The position numbers and the translations under genes are program-made. Shown in pieces: positions 24,616-25,104 of a stretch of 25,104 nt of DNA. Below the pieces are notes generated by a model, which was given only the letters and a program-made list of their open reading frames with translations, made no database searches and had not been told where the DNA came from. Location of the stretch: assembly GCA_051649785.1 (NCBI GenBank), contig JBOFHT010000071.1:1-25104 (forward strand). The letters are read 5' to 3'. Source of the DNA: JBOFHT01 sp051649785 (GTDB taxonomy: Archaea > Methanobacteriota > Methanobacteria > Methanobacteriales > Methanobacteriaceae). How positions within the stretch are numbered: position 1 is the first letter of the stretch; the number at the start of each line of letters is the position of its first letter.

Positions 24616-25104
24616 AGAATCACCTAACCACAAAATTAATGAATTTAACAAGTTAATAATAAATCATGAATTAATAAGTTTAATTAAATATAATTTAATA
24701 AATTTAGTAAGTCTAATTAAAATATAATTTATAAAATTACTAATTTATAATATAATAATATCTAATTAGATAAATACCCCTATAATTTATCTTTGATATA
24801 TTAATATAATTAGTTTTATACTATTATTAATATATTAATATTATACTATAATTATATGTATTATAAACTAATATATATTAATTTTTGTATTATTAATAGT
24901 TTGTTGTTATTTTACACTTCTGTCAATTTAAGGATTTTTTTTGAATAAATTTTTATAAAAATTTAGGCTTTGTAGAAACCCTTTTTTATTTTGTTATTTT
25001 ATAGTCAAAAATATAATTTTTTCAAAAAGAAATTTCCTTAATTTGCTAAACCAAAGTATTTTAAGTCGTTTTAATTTTTGAAGTTTGGGATTTTGATATA
25101 AATC
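24616..25104. other. Right-end A+T-rich gap with a possible insertion-sequence end
   Basis: No complete gene was found. 24650-24930 is nearly pure A+T and should hold the promoter of the radical SAM gene. From 24966 the composition changes (see mobile element). Confidence 0.5.
24966..25104 (-). mobile_element. Possible insertion-sequence end with transposase tail
   Basis: A minus-strand frame is open from the right edge for 36 codons, to a TAA at 24994-24996. Its product is Lys/Leu/Phe-rich, including NPKLQKLKRLKILWFSKL. About 13 bp past the stop is GGGTTTCTACAAAGCC (24966-24981), a sequence that looks like an IS terminus. A stop codon lying just inside a terminal repeat is common in insertion sequences. 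The inner partner end is outside the window, so this is only a suspicion. Confidence 0.3.

Noticed and set aside
24443..24727. 94-codon plus-strand frame at the start of the radical SAM gene
   Set aside because: It is antisense to conserved cysteine-cluster coding sequence and has no SD or family features.

Overview
The window looks like chromosomal DNA from a methanogenic archaeon of the order Methanobacteriales, most likely Methanobrevibacter or a close relative. The basis is very high A+T, an HMf-type histone, SD sites of the GGAGGTGAT type, BRE/TATA promoters, tRNA genes without encoded CCA, and the gene content: cobamide (CbiD), F420 (CofH), methanopterin (beta-RFAP synthase), coenzyme B (HacB-type subunit) and a radical SAM enzyme of the tetraether lipid synthase/MJ0619 family. 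The genus is an inference.

Layout. 1-4500 (+): tail of a thioredoxin-like protein with a hairpin terminator, then cbiD, a GT4 glycosyltransferase, a membrane-anchored phosphoesterase and moaC. 4529-10921 (-): hel308, a DUF308-like membrane protein, a methyltransferase, a zinc-ribbon membrane protein that appears to start at ATT, a DUF2098-like protein and a PRC-barrel protein, with long A+T-rich gaps. 11244-16851 (+): elp3, deoC, an unrecognised 241-residue protein, aroD, then two adjacent broken genes. 16939-17496 (-): tRNA-Val and tRNA-Phe in tandem, and a histone. 17999-19117 (+): cofH. 19255-24615 (-): a tRNA methylthiotransferase with a zinc-finger partner, hacB, beta-RFAP synthase and the radical SAM enzyme. 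The right edge may hold the start of an insertion sequence.

The genes are mostly housekeeping and coenzyme biosynthesis (F420, methanopterin, coenzyme B, molybdopterin, cobamide, shikimate) plus tRNA modification and helicase repair. I see no defence system, CRISPR array or prophage.

The most unusual points are these. (1) A zinc-ribbon membrane protein whose only sensible start is ATT behind a perfect GGAGGT. (2) A 105-bp MITE-like insertion with a 7-bp target duplication, placed inside one copy of a duplicated upstream region whose other copy acts as the empty site. (3) Two neighbouring decayed genes, one by deletion plus frameshift and one by a Gly-to-TGA change in methyltransferase motif I. 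(4) Pure AAT-codon runs that insert Asn-rich loops in four enzymes. (5) Duplication of the hel308 start region, giving a 5-codon upstream ORF. (6) Twelve perfect copies of a hexamer just upstream of hacB.
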